A stretch of DNA of 64,000 bases from Candidatus Latescibacterota bacterium (GTDB lineage: Bacteria; Latescibacterota; UBA2968; UBA8231). Positions 62,996-64,000 of the stretch are shown here, one piece after another. Made by a program: the position numbers and the translations under genes. The stretch is taken from positions 67,454 through 131,453 of the forward strand of contig JAJDUT010000080.1 in assembly GCA_022826515.1 (NCBI GenBank). The letters are read 5' to 3'. Positions within the stretch are counted from its first letter, which is position 1; the number at the start of each line of letters is the position of its first letter. The notes beneath the pieces are model-generated. The model had not been told where the DNA came from, did no database searches, and was given only the letters and a program-made list of their open reading frames with translations.

Positions 62996-63828
62996 TCCTC
63001 GCGGCGTGGGCGGACCACAGTCTCACCGTCCGGTTCGATGAGGGGGTGGTGGTAGATGTAGGGCGGCTCGAGTACCGCTTGCTGCGCTTCAGTCAATTCT
63101 GACACCCATGCTGGCTGTGTGACCTCGTACGTGCCGCCGTCGTAGTGCAGGTACTTGGGCGTGTACCGGTAGAGTAGGGCGCGGCGGTCGTGGTCTGCCT
63201 GCCACGGCAGGGCACCATGCAAGGTGTTCTCGCTGAAGATGACCATGTCGCCGGCCTTTAAGGGCACTTGGTACACGACCTCTTGGTGTTCCTCCCAAGT
63301 AGTGATCTGCGGCGGGCAAGAAAAGTTCGCCTTGTGGCTGCCCGGGATGACGCAGAGGCCGCCGTCGCCGGGGTTTTGGTCGTGCAAAGTGTACTGGACG
63401 ACGAGCAGGCCGCAGCGCATCTGGCGGTTGGTGTACGCGTAGAAGCGGGAGCCATTGAAGAGGACGTTGGTGGCGCCGTGGATGCGCAGGCCCTCGATCC
63501 CCTTGGAACCGGTGATCATGAACGGCTCGTGGTCGAGCTTCCAGCCGCGTCCGTGCAGGGTGTTGAGGTAAGGCAGGAGCTTGCGGTGCGCGAGCAGGTC
63601 GCGGAATGGCTGGCAATGGGGCTGCTCATAGGTGAGCATGCCGGTGAGGATGCTGCGCTTATGCAGCCCAGCCATGTTGCCGCTGGGATCGCCGATTGGG
63701 TCTTCGCGGCGCTGGTCCCAGTTGGCGTCGAAAGCATCGTTGAGGGCTTTGACTTCGCGCTGCGAGAGGAACTCGCGGACGACGATGAAGCCCTGCAAGT
63801 CGAAGAGAAATTTTTCAGTGTCGTTCAT
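62992..63828 (-). CDS. PhyH family protein with HxA in place of HxD
   Basis: A 278-residue PhyH relative of the 56269-57057 protein. Shared landmarks are FDLQGFIVVREFLSQREV, NPGDGGLCVIPGSHKANFSC, GDMVIFSENTLHGALPW and RRALLYRYTP. The distal His204 and Arg215/216 are present. The first ligand motif is LRIHGATN (His117-Gly-Ala119), so no Asp carboxylate is available there. GGGAGG lies about 12 bp before ATG 63828; the frame is open upstream, but those codons have no family similarity. A 9-bp inverted repeat lies about 50 bp upstream. Confidence 0.87.
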   Translation of the reverse strand: MNDTEKFLFDLQGFIVVREFLSQREVKALNDAFDANWDQRREDPIGDPSGNMAGLHKRSILTGMLTYEQPHCQPFRDLLAHRKLLPYLNTLHGRGWKLDHEPFMITGSKGIEGLRIHGATNVLFNGSRFYAYTNRQMRCGLLVVQYTLHDQNPGDGGLCVIPGSHKANFSCPPQITTWEEHQEVVYQVPLKAGDMVIFSENTLHGALPWQADHDRRALLYRYTPKYLHYDGGTYEVTQPAWVSELTEAQQAVLEPPYIYHHPLIEPDGETVVRPRRED

Positions 63829-63879
63829 GGTGATTGTGACCTCCCATAGCAATCCTATATCATTTGTATGTTGCCAAAT

Positions 63880-63905
63880 CCGTTCAGAAGGGCCAATCTG
63901 AACGG
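63880..63905. promoter_or_regulatory. Perfect 9-bp inverted repeat upstream of a PhyH gene
   Basis: CCGTTCAGA and TCTGAACGG are exact reverse complements with an 8-bp spacer, 52-77 bp before the PhyH ATG on the minus strand, a fitting place for an operator. From here to 64000 no gene is supported. Confidence 0.5.
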
Positions 63906-64000
63906 TATGCGTGCGGGGCGCGTCGTCCGTCATTGGGTGAGCAGGCCCCTCGTGCCCGCTGCACCGTGCGGGAGTAAGACACCCCTCACGCTTAGTTGTC

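Overview
The window is a gene-dense, GC-rich chromosome segment from an uncultured bacterium. A TonB-dependent receptor with an N-terminal carboxypeptidase-regulatory domain and a secreted VIT/vWA protein ending in a FlgD/type-IX-like sorting domain point to the FCB (Bacteroidota/Latescibacterota-like) side of the tree. The many phytanoyl-CoA-dioxygenase-like (PhyH) genes, with a sulfatase, MlrC, creatininase-like, isochorismatase-like and glucuronoyl-esterase-like genes, resemble what is known from Latescibacterota and Poribacteria. That placement is inference from gene content; no rRNA or tRNA gene was recognised.

Layout. 0.1-4 kb: aldo/keto reductase, adenosine-deaminase-like hydrolase and flippase. 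4-4.9 kb: purN and arsC on the minus strand. 5-8.6 kb: a plus-strand run of PhyH, CE15 esterase, rhamnonate-dehydratase-like enolase and a small membrane protein. 8.6-11.9 kb: secreted thioredoxin, a two-domain PhyH protein and a second enolase-superfamily gene. 12-19.5 kb: an accessory stretch of small unrelated plus-strand genes (acetyltransferases, a frameshifted 2H phosphoesterase, HAD, PhyH, MBL-like, toroid protein). Its spacers hold a repeated leader, imperfect palindromes and a displaced enolase fragment. 19.5-25.7 kb: GH99-like lipoprotein, CPT-like kinase, alkaline-ceramidase-like membrane protein, Eis-like acetyltransferase and heparinase-like protein. 25.7-35.3 kb (minus): methyltransferases, a TlpA-DUF3738 fusion, an ATGA-coupled operon of DegT aminotransferase, isochorismatase-like protein and polysaccharide deacetylase, then APH kinase, PhyH, DUF3841 and a toxin-antitoxin pair. 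35.4-44.4 kb: DCC protein, sulfatase, VIT/vWA protein, Kelch propeller and TonB receptor. 44.4-48.3 kb: higBA with a broken toxin, ThuA, a medium-chain dehydrogenase and Fic. 48.3-53 kb: creatininase-like, TIM-barrel hydrolase-like, Nudix, MlrC and DUF167. 53-56.2 kb: an AT-rich restriction-modification pair inserted beside a frameshifted mrr. 56.3-63.8 kb: three more PhyH genes and a coupled ABC-F, RidA, Gfo/Idh/MocA and PQQ-propeller run.

The most notable observations are these. (i) The restriction-modification pair is bounded by 128-bp direct copies (116/128 identical) of the mrr-3'/DUF167-5' junction, the footprint of insertion with long target duplication, and the neighbouring mrr is frameshifted. 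(ii) Three of the seven PhyH proteins carry HxG or HxA in place of the iron-binding HxD, as in Fe/2-oxoglutarate halogenases. (iii) A recurrent intergenic element built on TTATCTGAC, a translatable enolase fossil and attC-like palindromes suggest a decayed cassette-type array at 12-17 kb and perhaps 33-35.4 kb. (iv) Three genes (2H phosphoesterase, higB, mrr) are each broken by what looks like one lost base.
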